DNA of 64,000 bases from DATIRA01 sp963766505 (GTDB lineage Bacteria; Pseudomonadota; Gammaproteobacteria; Steroidobacterales; Steroidobacteraceae): positions 1,054,001 to 1,118,000 of the forward strand of contig CAVYAL010000005.1 of the NCBI GenBank assembly GCA_963766505.1, in the 5' to 3' direction. Positions 29,295 to 37,811 of this stretch are shown here, piece after piece. The notes below the pieces were generated by a model. That model was not told the DNA's origin. It searched no databases and saw only the letters and a list, made by a program, of their open reading frames with translations. Positions within the stretch are counted from its first letter, which is position 1. Every line of letters starts with the position of its first letter. A program made the translations under genes and the position numbers.

Positions 29295-30086
29295 TCAGTC
29301 GGGTCGCAGCAGCACGATCAGCGTCGCTCCGATTGCCAGCAGGATCCCGACCAGCACCGGCCCGAAGGGCTGGTCCAGTGCCAGCGCGGCGACGAAGGCG
29401 CCGACGTAGGCGAGCACGCCCGTGCCGAGGCTGATCCACAGGCAGTTCCGCCAGTTCTTCGCCAGCCGGAAGGCAACCCAGGCGGGCACGAACACCAGCG
29501 CGAATGCGCCCATCAGTCCGAGGCTCGCGGCACCGATCGCCATGCTGAGCGCAGCCAGCACGTCGAAGCCGACGTGCCACTGCCAGGCCGGCAGTTCATT
29601 GGCGATCTCATGACCCGGGAAGAGGTGCGCCCTGATCAGGCGGGGCATCAGCCACGGCAGACCGAGGGCCACGAGCAGCCCGACGATTACTGCGACGGCC
29701 AGCTGGGGCATGCCGGCGAAGTAGAGTTGACCCTCGACGAGCGCGTGCCCCATCACGCTGCCGAGCGACGTGTTCGACGCCACCAGCAGCGTCGCCGACC
29801 ACCCGACCAGGATCATCAGCGCATACACGGTGTTGCCGCTGAACCCGCCGAGACTCTTGACCAGCGCCGCCGCGACGGCGCCGAGCGGAGCGCCGAGCAC
29901 GGCGGGCACACCGAGTGCCATGCCGATCAGGCTGCCCGCCCCGGCGAGATGGGCCAGTCCCAGCGCCGCGAGCCACTCGTCGCGCAGCCTCAACAGGACA
30001 CCGATCAGCGGCAGCACGAAGGCCAGCACGAGGCCGACCGCAAACGGGACGCGGAACAGCGGATCGAGAAGCAGGTCCATGCTCAA
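29295..30086 (-). CDS. Zinc/manganese-type ABC transporter permease (ZnuB-like)
   Basis: Integral inner-membrane protein of 263 aa with about eight hydrophobic segments of the ABC-3 family (PFAVGLVLAFVLPLIGVLL, TVYALMILVGWSATLLVASN, FDVLAALSMAIGAASLGLMG, LLAIGATLIVLLRPD). It forms the membrane channel for the ATPase encoded just upstream, whose 3' end it overlaps by 4 bp. Last gene of the 33447-29295 operon. Confidence 0.88.
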   Translation of the reverse strand: MSMDLLLDPLFRVPFAVGLVLAFVLPLIGVLLRLRDEWLAALGLAHLAGAGSLIGMALGVPAVLGAPLGAVAAALVKSLGGFSGNTVYALMILVGWSATLLVASNTSLGSVMGHALVEGQLYFAGMPQLAVAVIVGLLVALGLPWLMPRLIRAHLFPGHEIANELPAWQWHVGFDVLAALSMAIGAASLGLMGAFALVFVPAWVAFRLAKNWRNCLWISLGTGVLAYVGAFVAALALDQPFGPVLVGILLAIGATLIVLLRPD

Positions 30087-30649
30087 GCGCCGACCTCCAG
30101 CACACTGCTGCAGGCGCGCTCCAGGAACGCCCGCTCGTGGCTCACGATCAGCACTGCGCGACCCTCGAGCCCGCCTTTGAGCGTCTCGACCAGAATGTCT
30201 TCGCCCTGCGGATCGAGGTTGTTGGTCGGCTCATCGAGCAGCACGAGTTCCGCGCCGCCGGCGATCGCGACCCAGACGCTCAGGAGCTGGAACTGCCCGC
30301 CGCTCAGCGAGTCCACCCGCTGGTTCAGCCAGCCGGAGAGTCTCGGCGGCGCACAGATGCGATCGGCTCGCGCATAACGCAGGTAGTCCACGCCGCTAAA
30401 AGGCATCTCGTCCGGTCGCACGGGCTGCTGCTGCTGCCACGCCAGGCTCAGCCCGCGGCGCTTCTCGATCTGGCCTGAGAATATCCTTGCGCCGTTTGCG
30501 ATCGCCTTGAGCAGCGTGGACTTTCCCGAGCCGTTCGGCCCGGACAGTCCGACGACGTCGCCCGCCTCCATGCGCAGCGAGAACGGGCCGACCACTGGCA
30601 CACCGTAGCCGGCGACCAGATCGACCGTCCTCATCAACGGCTCGGCCAT
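30083..30649 (-). CDS. Zinc/manganese-type ABC transporter ATP-binding protein (ZnuC-like)
   Basis: ATPase of 188 aa, short for the family. Walker A GLSGPNGSGKSTLLKAI (residues 35-51), signature LSGGQFQLLSVWVAI, Walker B ELVLLDEPTNNLD, and switch His in LIVSHERAF. The signature lacks the usual Q-R after LSGGQ (QFQ), a feature of the Aqp/Azt-like zinc ATPases as I recall. It touches the binding-protein gene (shared base 30649) and overlaps the permease gene. Confidence 0.87.
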   Translation of the reverse strand: MAEPLMRTVDLVAGYGVPVVGPFSLRMEAGDVVGLSGPNGSGKSTLLKAIANGARIFSGQIEKRRGLSLAWQQQQPVRPDEMPFSGVDYLRYARADRICAPPRLSGWLNQRVDSLSGGQFQLLSVWVAIAGGAELVLLDEPTNNLDPQGEDILVETLKGGLEGRAVLIVSHERAFLERACSSVLEVGA

Positions 30650-31539
30650 CAGCGGCCCGCCGCGAGCGCATCGATCCAGCGATCGATGTGGTCCAGATAA
30701 GCGTCACCGTCCGCATCGAGCGCAGGTTCCAGCGGCAGCCGCGCAGTCGGCCATCCCAGCGTCTCGGCCAGCGCCTGCGGCGCGCGGTCCGGCTGGTAAG
30801 TCGTGTACAGCACGATGCCTTTCTTGCCCGACAGGCTGTTGGTGAGGTTCTTGATGTGTGCCCCCGTCGGCGGGATGCCGGGCACGGGCTCGAGCATGCC
30901 CAGCAGCCGGATCCCGAAACGGTCCAGCAGATAGTCCACGTCCAGGTGGTAGGCCACCGCACCGGGCAGCCCTGCGGTGCGCTTGCGCCACTCGGGAAGG
31001 CGCTGCTCAACCTTCAGCTTGAACGACGCGGCCCTGCTGCGATAGGTGTCCGCATTCGCGGGATCGAGTTCCGCCAGGCGCTCGGCCAGCGCGAGGCCCA
31101 CCTCCGCCATGCGGACGGGATCCATGGTGATGTGAGGGTTGCCCATCGGGTGCACGTCGCCCATCGCACGGTCAGCGGCGAGGCCTTCGCCGAGCAGTCT
31201 GACCTGCGCCGCCGCCTCGAAGTATCCGGGCTTACCGGGAAGTATCTTCGGATTGGCCGCCTGCTGGATGGCGGTCGGCAGCCAGCCGACCTCGAGGTCC
31301 GCGCCGATGGCGGTGACGAGTTCGGCTTCGCGCAGTGCGCGCATCATGCTCGGGCGCACCTGCAGCGCATGCAGGTCGCGGTCGGGCGGCGCGAGAATCT
31401 GCAGACTGGCGTGCTCACCGGCGATCTCGCGGACCAGCATGCCCGTGCTGGTGCTCGAGGCGACGACGTCGAGCGCCGCCTGCGCCCAGCCGGGCACCAG
31501 CAGCGCGATGATCAGCAGCAGCGTGTTCTGAATTCGCAT
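30649..31539 (-). CDS. Metal ABC transporter substrate-binding protein (ZnuA-like)
   Basis: Periplasmic protein of 296 aa with a signal peptide (MRIQNTLLLIIALLVPGWAQA). Cluster A-I features: VVASSTSTGMLVREIAGEHA, the metal His in PPDRDLHALQVRPSMMRALR, a second His in MGNPHITMDPVRMAEV, a third in VAYHLDVDYLLDRFGI, and the acidic end VLYTTYQPDRAPQALAETLG. No long His-rich loop is present, unlike E. coli ZnuA. With the two downstream genes it forms a complete ABC importer, most likely for zinc. Confidence 0.88.
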   Translation of the reverse strand: MRIQNTLLLIIALLVPGWAQAALDVVASSTSTGMLVREIAGEHASLQILAPPDRDLHALQVRPSMMRALREAELVTAIGADLEVGWLPTAIQQAANPKILPGKPGYFEAAAQVRLLGEGLAADRAMGDVHPMGNPHITMDPVRMAEVGLALAERLAELDPANADTYRSRAASFKLKVEQRLPEWRKRTAGLPGAVAYHLDVDYLLDRFGIRLLGMLEPVPGIPPTGAHIKNLTNSLSGKKGIVLYTTYQPDRAPQALAETLGWPTARLPLEPALDADGDAYLDHIDRWIDALAAGR

Positions 31540-31556
31540 GTGGGTCTCCTTCCCGT

Positions 31557-33065
31557 TCAGAACGGATGGGCGCCGTGGGAGCCCATGCTCACCAGGAACT
31601 GCAGCCAGAACGCATTGAACGAATCGCGCAGGCCGGGCTCGACCAGCACGTCCGCGTACTCGTACTGCAGGCGGAACAGCGAGAACTCGGTGGGAACCCA
31701 GCTCAGGGCGACCGTCCAGCGGTCGGAGTCACCGAAGCTGCCGCCCTCCTCGCCCGTCGCTCTGTTCGTGAGTCCCAGCGCGTCATAGCGCAGGCCGAGC
31801 TGCCATCTCGGGGCGATGCCGTAGAGGCCCTGCACGTACAGGCCATCCGTCGTCATCTTGCGCCGGGATCCCACGTCCTCAGGATGCCCGCCCGTCACGC
31901 GCAGATCCTTGATCGAGCGCAGGTATTCAGCCTGGATCTTCAGGTCACGGTGCCCATCGAGCGCCGCGTCGTCGTATTTGTAGACGAGGTCCACGCCCCA
32001 CAGATCGGCGTCGCCTTCGAGCCCGGTCTCGACGGCTTCGAGCCCGTCGCCAGGCTCCACGCCCGTTTCGTGCTCGTGCTCGTGCTCGTTGATCTCCTGG
32101 TGCTGACGGTTGTGGGCATATGAAACGCCCAGCTGCAGGGCATGCTCGTAGCCGAGATCCGGCGACACCTTCGCGAACGCCGTCCACATTCTGGGGCCGT
32201 CGTCACGATCCGCGAGGCCCAGCTCCTCCCGCTCCCCGTCCTCCTCGACGTAGGTCCCGAAACGCTCCTGTTCACCCTGCAGCAGCTCGAAGCCGAGCAA
32301 GGTGTACACGGGCCAACCCGGCAGCCAGGTGAGCTGTATGCCGGTGTCCTGCAGCCCGTGGTCGCCGAGCAGGTTCAGGTAGGCGAGGTTCTGGTCGGCG
32401 AAGTCCCACTGGTGGGGGTGCTGACGATTGATGTAGCCGAAATCGCTCAGGAACTTGCCGCCCTTGAGCTTGAGGCCGTAGGGAAGGCTCCTTGTCTGGA
32501 ACCAGGCCTCCTCGAGATGCACATCCCCTTCGCCATCGATCGCAAGGTACGCCGCGCCGTCGACATAGGGGTCCACGGCTGCCGTGAACGCGAACTCCGC
32601 TTCGCTGATGTTGAACCCGTTGCCACCGCCGCTGTGCCCGTGGCCGTCGCCGGAGTCGCCGTCGTCTTCGTGCGAATGCGCGTGGCTGCTCCGCGACGGC
32701 TGGAATGCTGCCGCGAGCAATTCGGATCCCTCGCCACCGATGTCATCATGGTAGAAATTGCCGTTCAGGATCACGGACATCTGCGGATTGAACGCATTGC
32801 CCGCCGTGACGGTGCCGCCGGCCGACGATGCCGGCGCCGTGCTGGCGACCGGGGCAGCGATGTCCGCCGATCCTGATCCGGTGCTGGCAGCCTGTTCGGC
32901 CACCGCAAGGCGTTGCTCCAGTTCCGCGATACGCTGCTCGTAATCGGACCTCAGCGTCTCGATCATCTGCCTCAGCTCGTTGAGTTCATCGCCTTCCGCC
33001 GCCTGCGCTGCGGTGGGTCCCGACAGGGCCCCCAGCGCAAGAAGCACGGGTAGTGCTCGGTTCAT
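31557..33065 (-). CDS. His-rich outer-membrane beta-barrel protein of the zinc operon
   Basis: Protein of 502 aa: signal peptide (MNRALPVLLALGALSGPTAAQA), a coiled-coil of about 40 residues (LNELRQMIETLRSDYEQRIA, ELEQRLAVAEQAA), an Ala/Ser/Pro linker, then a porin-like barrel with alternating aromatic strands and a terminal Phe. Two putative loops are metal-binding in character: SSHAHSHEDDGDSGDGHGHS near residue 130 and HQEINEHEHEHETG near residue 330. It lies 17 bp upstream of the binding-protein gene. Probably the outer-membrane route for zinc; the loops may concentrate metal. Confidence 0.83.
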   Translation of the reverse strand: MNRALPVLLALGALSGPTAAQAAEGDELNELRQMIETLRSDYEQRIAELEQRLAVAEQAASTGSGSADIAAPVASTAPASSAGGTVTAGNAFNPQMSVILNGNFYHDDIGGEGSELLAAAFQPSRSSHAHSHEDDGDSGDGHGHSGGGNGFNISEAEFAFTAAVDPYVDGAAYLAIDGEGDVHLEEAWFQTRSLPYGLKLKGGKFLSDFGYINRQHPHQWDFADQNLAYLNLLGDHGLQDTGIQLTWLPGWPVYTLLGFELLQGEQERFGTYVEEDGEREELGLADRDDGPRMWTAFAKVSPDLGYEHALQLGVSYAHNRQHQEINEHEHEHETGVEPGDGLEAVETGLEGDADLWGVDLVYKYDDAALDGHRDLKIQAEYLRSIKDLRVTGGHPEDVGSRRKMTTDGLYVQGLYGIAPRWQLGLRYDALGLTNRATGEEGGSFGDSDRWTVALSWVPTEFSLFRLQYEYADVLVEPGLRDSFNAFWLQFLVSMGSHGAHPF

Positions 33066-33126
33066 CTCTCATCTCCAGGAAAAATCGAAAGCGGCGCGCA
33101 GCGCATCGCGCTGCTGCCGTGCCAGC

Positions 33127-33447
33127 TCAAGCCGACGTCTGGAGGGAGGGTGGAGCCCGTGAGCGGTAACTGGTGAAGTAGTAGCAGGGAGCAGCGACGG
33201 GATCCGTCGCGGCCTCCTCAGGCGATCCGAGTGGGAACACCGGCGGCTTTGCGGTGCCGGCGATCGTGTGATCGAGTCCGTGGCCTAGAACGCAGATCGT
33301 GCAGCCCGTGGCGTCGCCATCGCCGGCCAGCACGTGCACGCCGTGCGCCGTCAGCAGCCACTGCGCCGCGAGCACCGCCACTGCGAGCAGCAGGATTCGA
33401 CGATAGTGGCTGCGAACTTTCGGCCGGGGGAACACAGGGGGCTCCAA
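33127..33447 (-). CDS. Small DUF2946-like membrane protein with Cys/His motifs
   Basis: Protein of 106 aa. One transmembrane segment (RRILLLAVAVLAAQWLLTA) is followed by a periplasmic Cys/His part: HGVHVLAGDGDATGCTICVL then GHGLDHTIAG. This is the layout of DUF2946-type proteins that accompany copper or zinc transport genes. It is the first gene of the zinc-type operon, 61 bp upstream of the outer-membrane protein. Role may be metal sensing or chaperoning; not established. Confidence 0.7.
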   Translation of the reverse strand: MEPPVFPRPKVRSHYRRILLLAVAVLAAQWLLTAHGVHVLAGDGDATGCTICVLGHGLDHTIAGTAKPPVFPLGSPEEAATDPVAAPCYYFTSYRSRAPPSLQTSA

Positions 33448-33615
33448 AGGGCTCAGGGTCGGGTCGCTCGGCGATATCCGGTCAATCTTACTCGCCGGCC
33501 GTCCGCTGGCAAGAGTCGCGACCAGGCCGCCTCACCGCTGCGCCGCCGTCTCTTTGCAACCAGCGGGTCCGGCAGTCGTATGCTTGCGGCTGGATCAATG
33601 GAACGGGATCTGATC

Positions 33616-34233
33616 ATGCGCTCGCTCTCGGAATTCCTGAAGACCACGCTCGTCGGCGGCATCGTGTTCCTGCTGCCGGTCGGGATCGTCCTGATCGTCG
33701 TGCAGCAATTGCTGCGGCTGGTAAAGCAGCTCAGCGAGCCGATCGCGGCGCATTTCCCGGGCGTGTCCCTGCTGGGCATGGGAATACGAAGCATCATCGC
33801 GATACTGGTGCTGGTGCTGATCGCGTTCATCGCGGGACTCATCTCGCGCACTTCCGCCGGCCGGCGCATCAAGGACTGGGTGGAGAACTCACTGCTCGGA
33901 GGGCTGCCGCAGTACCAGATGGTGAAGAGCATGGCCGCGGGCTTCGCGCAGATCGAGAGCGCCGAGGGGCTCAAGCCCGCGCTGCTCAACATCGAGGAGG
34001 GCTGGCAGATCGGTTACCTGCTCGAGGAACTGCAGAACGGCTGGGTCTGTGTCTTTCTTCCGGATTCGCCGACGCCGATGTCCGGCGCGACGCTGCTGCT
34101 GCCCGCAGAGCGGGTCCGCCCGCTGGAGATCTCGATGACCGAAGCGATGCAGCTCGTGAAGCGCATGGGACTAGGGTCGGCCGAAGCGCTGAAGGGAGTG
34201 GACCTTCGGCTTCCGGCAGGCCACACAGGATGA
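33616..34233 (+). CDS. DUF502 family membrane protein
   Basis: Protein of 205 aa with two N-terminal transmembrane helices (LVGGIVFLLPVGIVLIVVQQ and IRSIIAILVLVLIAFIAGLI) and the DUF502 features GRRIKDWVENSLLGGLPQYQ, VFLPDSPTPMSGATLLLPAE and a C-terminal amphipathic helix. I chose ATG 33616 because MRSLSEFLKTTLVGG matches family N-termini; ATG 33598 is 18 nt upstream and also possible. Function unknown. Stop overlaps the next ATG (ATGA). Confidence 0.87.
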   Translation: MRSLSEFLKTTLVGGIVFLLPVGIVLIVVQQLLRLVKQLSEPIAAHFPGVSLLGMGIRSIIAILVLVLIAFIAGLISRTSAGRRIKDWVENSLLGGLPQYQMVKSMAAGFAQIESAEGLKPALLNIEEGWQIGYLLEELQNGWVCVFLPDSPTPMSGATLLLPAERVRPLEISMTEAMQLVKRMGLGSAEALKGVDLRLPAGHTG

Positions 34234-35828
34234 TCACGTACCGCGCGGACGTGATAGTGATCGGCGCCGGGATTGCCGGCGTCACGGCCGCAATCGAGCT
34301 GCTCGGGCGCGGCCGCAAGGTGCTGCTGCTCGACCGCGACGTCGAGCAGAACCTCGGCGGACTCGCGAAGGAGAGCTTCGGCGGCATCTGGTTCGCCGGA
34401 ACTGCGCTGCAGCGACGCTACGGCATCCGGGACGGCGCGGAGCTGGGGCTTCGAGACTGGCTGAGCTTCGCCGAGTTCGGACCGGAGGACCGCTGGCCTC
34501 GCGCCTGGGCCGAGGCCTATGTCCAGACCGCGAACGAGGAAGTCTTCGACTGGCTGCGCGGCCTCGGTGTCGAGTTCATGCCGATGCCGCTTTGGGTCGA
34601 ACGCGGACTGCATGCGCCGGGAAACTCGGTGCCCCGCTGGCACATCGTCTGGGGCACGGGACATGAACTGTCGCTGGTACTGAACCGGCATCTTCTCGGG
34701 CACCCGCGTCGCGATCTGCTGGAGCTGCGCTTCGAACACCGTGTCGAGGAACTCATCGAGAGCACAGGCAGCATCATCGGCTGCCGGGGCCGCATGGAGG
34801 GCGGGCAAGGCGAGTTCGAGGCCTTGGGCGATGCGGTCGTCGTCGCCTCCGGGGGCATCAATGGCAACCTCGAGCGAGTCCGCCGGCACTGGCACGCGGA
34901 CTGGGGCCGGCCTCCCGAGGTGTTGCTGAACGGCTCGCACCGCTACGCGGACGGCCTGATGCACGATGCCGCGGCCGCGCACGGCGCCAGTGTCACGCAC
35001 CTGGACTGGCAGTGGAACTACGCTGCCGGCGTCCGGCACTGGCGACCGAGGAAACCCGATCACGGGCTGTCGCTGGTGCCGCCGAAATCTGCGCTGTGGC
35101 TGAACTGGCGCGGCGAACGCATCGGACCGATGCCGCTGGTGACCGGTTTCGATACCCACGACCTGGTCGCGCAGATCTGCCGTCAGCAACGGGCCTATTC
35201 ATGGCAGCTGCTGAACCGCCGCATCGCGCTGAAGGAAATGGCGATCTCGGGCGCTGAATTCAATCCTTCCTTCCGCGAGAAGAGTCGCCTGAGGGTGGCG
35301 CGCGACCTGCTGCGCGGCAACCAGTGGCTGTACGCGGAGATGACCAGTCATTGCCCCGACGTGATCGTCGCCGACACGCTGCCGGAACTGGTCGAGAGGA
35401 TGAACGGACTGGTCGGGGACGGGTCGGTCGATCTCGCGGCCGTCAGCGAGGCCGCGACCAGCTACGATGCATGCATCGACCGCGGGCCGCGGTTCCACAA
35501 CGATGAGCAGCTGCGGCGCATCGAGTTCACGAGGCGCTGGGTCGGCGACCGCCTGCGCACCTGCAGCTTCCAGAGGATCCTGGAGCCGAAGGCAGGACCG
35601 CTGATCGCGATACGGGAGTTCATCGTCAGCCGCAAGAGCATGGGCGGGCTGCAGACGGATCTCGACTGCCGCGTGCTCGACCTGCGCGGCGATTCGATCC
35701 CGGGGCTCTACGCCGCGGGCGAATCGGCCGGATTCGGGGGCGGCGGCATGAACGGCAAGCGCGGCCTCGAGGGCACCTTCCTCGGCGGCTGCCTGCTCGG
35801 CGGACGAATCGCGGGCCGCGTCGCCTGA
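34230..35828 (+). CDS. FAD-binding dehydrogenase, 3-ketosteroid dehydrogenase (KstD)-like
   Basis: Flavoprotein of 532 aa in the fumarate reductase/KstD superfamily. Rossmann motif VIVIGAGIAGVTAAIELLGR with acidic end LLLDRD, conserved LGGLAKESFGGIWFAG, an active-site-type region GNSVPRWHIVWGTGHE, DAVVVASGGINGN, and C-terminal FAD segment GLYAAGESAGFGGGGMNGKR followed by GLEGTFLGGCLLGGRIAG. The homologues I recall are annotated FAD-binding dehydrogenase or KsdD-like, so delta-1 dehydrogenation of a ketosteroid-type substrate is possible but unproven. Translationally coupled to the DUF502 gene. Confidence 0.86.
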   Translation: MITYRADVIVIGAGIAGVTAAIELLGRGRKVLLLDRDVEQNLGGLAKESFGGIWFAGTALQRRYGIRDGAELGLRDWLSFAEFGPEDRWPRAWAEAYVQTANEEVFDWLRGLGVEFMPMPLWVERGLHAPGNSVPRWHIVWGTGHELSLVLNRHLLGHPRRDLLELRFEHRVEELIESTGSIIGCRGRMEGGQGEFEALGDAVVVASGGINGNLERVRRHWHADWGRPPEVLLNGSHRYADGLMHDAAAAHGASVTHLDWQWNYAAGVRHWRPRKPDHGLSLVPPKSALWLNWRGERIGPMPLVTGFDTHDLVAQICRQQRAYSWQLLNRRIALKEMAISGAEFNPSFREKSRLRVARDLLRGNQWLYAEMTSHCPDVIVADTLPELVERMNGLVGDGSVDLAAVSEAATSYDACIDRGPRFHNDEQLRRIEFTRRWVGDRLRTCSFQRILEPKAGPLIAIREFIVSRKSMGGLQTDLDCRVLDLRGDSIPGLYAAGESAGFGGGGMNGKRGLEGTFLGGCLLGGRIAGRVA

Positions 35829-35833
35829 TCGCT

Positions 35834-35860
35834 GCGGTGCCCGGCCCTGCCGGGCACCGC
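35834..35860. terminator. Hairpin between convergent genes
   Basis: Perfect 12-bp stem GCGGTGCCCGGC / GCCGGGCACCGC with a CCT loop between the KstD-like stop and the HdeD stop. It can fold on either transcript; a T-run is lacking on both sides. Confidence 0.6.
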
Positions 35861-35876
35861 ACTAACCAGGCCTGCC

Positions 35877-36476
35877 TCAGGCGGCGCGACGCTCCGCGAT
35901 CCTGTCGGGCAGGTTCTTGATCTTGAAGCTGAAGAACACCTTCAGCAGTCCGATGATGATCGCCCAGGCCGCGACGATGTACACGATCGAGACCGCACCG
36001 GCACCCGGATTCAGCACGATCAGCACGCCGAACAGCACCGACAGTCCGCCGGTCAGGTACAGGAGCCATTCCTTGTCCGTCGTCTTGCGCACCTTGATGC
36101 CGAGCATCACGAGCAGCGCGCCGAGCAGGACCGCCTGGAAAGCCACGATCAGCACGAAGGCCATCATCGCCACGGGCGGGTTCAGCAGCGCGTAGAGACC
36201 TACGCCGATGCCCAGCCCGCCGATCAGCAGCATCAACCACCAGCCGTCCTTCTCGCGATTGCTGATCGCACCCCAGGCGTTGAACGCGCCGTCCACCAGC
36301 ACCGAGGCCGCGAAGAAGATTGACAGCACGACCCAGCCCGCCAGCGGCTGGATGAACGCGAGGACCCCGAAGACGACGGCCGCGATGCCGCCGATCAGGA
36401 ACACCCACCAGGTGCGCTTGCACAGCGCCTTTGCATCCATGCCGGCCTTCGCCAGCAGTCCTTCAGCACTTGCCAT
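35877..36476 (-). CDS. HdeD family membrane protein
   Basis: Protein of 199 aa with six hydrophobic helices (WWVFLIGGIAAVVFGVLAF, GWVVLSIFFAASVLVDGAFN, LMLLIGGLGIGVGLYALLNP, AFVLIVAFQAVLLGALLVML and two more). The repeated G-F-L-x-x-x-P pattern is that of the acid-resistance membrane protein HdeD. ATG 36476 is preceded by AGGGAG; an in-frame extension to 36545 has no ribosome-binding site. Divergent from trmB. Confidence 0.88.
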   Translation of the reverse strand: MASAEGLLAKAGMDAKALCKRTWWVFLIGGIAAVVFGVLAFIQPLAGWVVLSIFFAASVLVDGAFNAWGAISNREKDGWWLMLLIGGLGIGVGLYALLNPPVAMMAFVLIVAFQAVLLGALLVMLGIKVRKTTDKEWLLYLTGGLSVLFGVLIVLNPGAGAVSIVYIVAAWAIIIGLLKVFFSFKIKNLPDRIAERRAA

Positions 36477-36537
36477 TTTCACTCCCTGACGCGATTGCGC
36501 CTTATGATTGTCTTGTGATTCTGTCAAATCTACCCGC

Positions 36538-37347
36538 TTGACCAACTCAGCGCCAGACCAACCCGGGTCCTCGCCCGTCGCGGACGAGGTCGAGCGACAT
36601 CACCGCTCGGTGCGCAGCTTCGTCGTGCGCACCGGTCGGATCACCGCCGCGCAGCAGCGCGCATGGCGCGAGCTGTGGCCGGTGTACGGCATCGAGACCG
36701 ACGACGGGCTGCTGGACCTCGATCGATTGTTCAGTCGCTCCGCGCATCGAACGCTCGAGATCGGTTTCGGCAACGGCGAGTCGCTTGTGGCGCTGGCGGA
36801 GGCTCATCCCGAACAGGATTTCCTCGGCATCGAGGTGCACCGGCCCGGCATCGGTCACCTGCTGCTGATGGCGGAGGAGCGCGGCCTCGGCAACCTGCGG
36901 GTCGTCTGTCGCGACGCGGTCGAGGTGCTGGGCTCCTGTCTGCCCGATGCATCGCTCGACGAGGTGCTGCTCTATTTTCCCGACCCATGGCCGAAGAAAC
37001 GCCATCACAAGCGACGCATCGTGCAGCCGGGCTTCGTCGGGCTCGTCGCACGCAAGCTCAAGCCGGGCGGAATGTTCAGGCTCGCGACGGACTGGCAGAA
37101 CTATGCCGAGCACATGCTGGAAGTGCTCGGCGCCTGCGCACTGCTCGAGAACGAGTCGCCGCAAGGCGGATACGCGGAGCGGCCCGCGAACCGCCCGCTG
37201 ACGCGATTCGAGAAGCGCGGCCAGCGGCTCGGCCACGAGGTCTGGGACCTCGCCTTCCGCAGGCGCCCGGCCCGGCAGCAGCGGCCCGACACCGAGAATT
37301 TGACCAGTTCGTCGAACAACTTCGCGTGCGGAGAATCCGCTACTTGA
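36538..37347 (+). CDS. trmB: tRNA (guanine-N7-)-methyltransferase TrmB
   Basis: Methylates G46 of tRNAs. SAM-binding LEIGFGNGESLVALAEAHPE, then FLGIEVHRPGIGHLL, the hallmark YFPDPWPKKRHHKRRIVQP, and TDWQNYAEHMLEVL. Start uncertain: no ATG fits, and I give TTG 36538; TTG 36508 would add ten residues. The usual C-terminus (TRFEKRGQRLGHEVWDLAFR) is followed by about 30 extra polar residues (ARQQRPDTENLTSSSNNFAC) not typical of the family. Confidence 0.9.
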   Translation: MTNSAPDQPGSSPVADEVERHHRSVRSFVVRTGRITAAQQRAWRELWPVYGIETDDGLLDLDRLFSRSAHRTLEIGFGNGESLVALAEAHPEQDFLGIEVHRPGIGHLLLMAEERGLGNLRVVCRDAVEVLGSCLPDASLDEVLLYFPDPWPKKRHHKRRIVQPGFVGLVARKLKPGGMFRLATDWQNYAEHMLEVLGACALLENESPQGGYAERPANRPLTRFEKRGQRLGHEVWDLAFRRRPARQQRPDTENLTSSSNNFACGESAT

Positions 37348-37429
37348 ACTTGCCGCCGGTCGGGACTACAAGGGAACTGTCATTAGAGCAAAGCGCACCA
37401 GATAGAAAAGGTCAGCAGAGGGAGCGACG

Positions 37430-37786
37430 ATGAGGAACCCCACTCCAGTCATCGGTGAGTGGTACCGGCACCCCGGTGGAGAATCCTTCGAGGTCGTGGC
37501 AATCGATCCCGACGACCGAACCATCGAGATCCAGTACTTCGACGGCACCGTCGAGGAACTCGACGTAGACCAGTGGCGCGGCGAGCCGATCGAGAGCGCC
37601 GAAGCGCCGGAGGACTGGACCGGCTCGGTGGACGTCGAGCCCGAGGACTACGAGAACGAAGTGGAAGTCGAGCCGCTGCAGGCTGCCGGCTGGGGCGATC
37701 CGCTGCGCTTCGTGGACCGAGGTGAAGTCGGCGGCTACTCCGAGATCGAACTGCCCGAGTCGCCCGACGAACTCGAGCGCTACTGA
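37430..37786 (+). CDS. DUF6763-like acidic small protein
   Basis: Acidic protein of 118 aa behind a GGGAGCG ribosome-binding site. N-terminal beta-rich part IGEWYRHPGGESFEVVAIDP then TIEIQYFDGTVEELDVDQWR, followed by APEDWTGSVDVEPEDYENEV and a Glu/Asp-rich tail. This matches a small gammaproteobacterial family of unknown function which I recall as DUF6763. Cytoplasmic; possibly a nucleic-acid-mimic or regulator, but that is a guess. Confidence 0.75.
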   Translation: MRNPTPVIGEWYRHPGGESFEVVAIDPDDRTIEIQYFDGTVEELDVDQWRGEPIESAEAPEDWTGSVDVEPEDYENEVEVEPLQAAGWGDPLRFVDRGEVGGYSEIELPESPDELERY

Positions 37787-37811
37787 GCCGCCGGGGGCCC
37801 AGCAGAGAACT

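Noticed and set aside
33448..33615. Search for a Zur box upstream of the zinc-type operon
   Set aside because: No palindrome of the GTTATANTATAAC type was found in the intergenic region.
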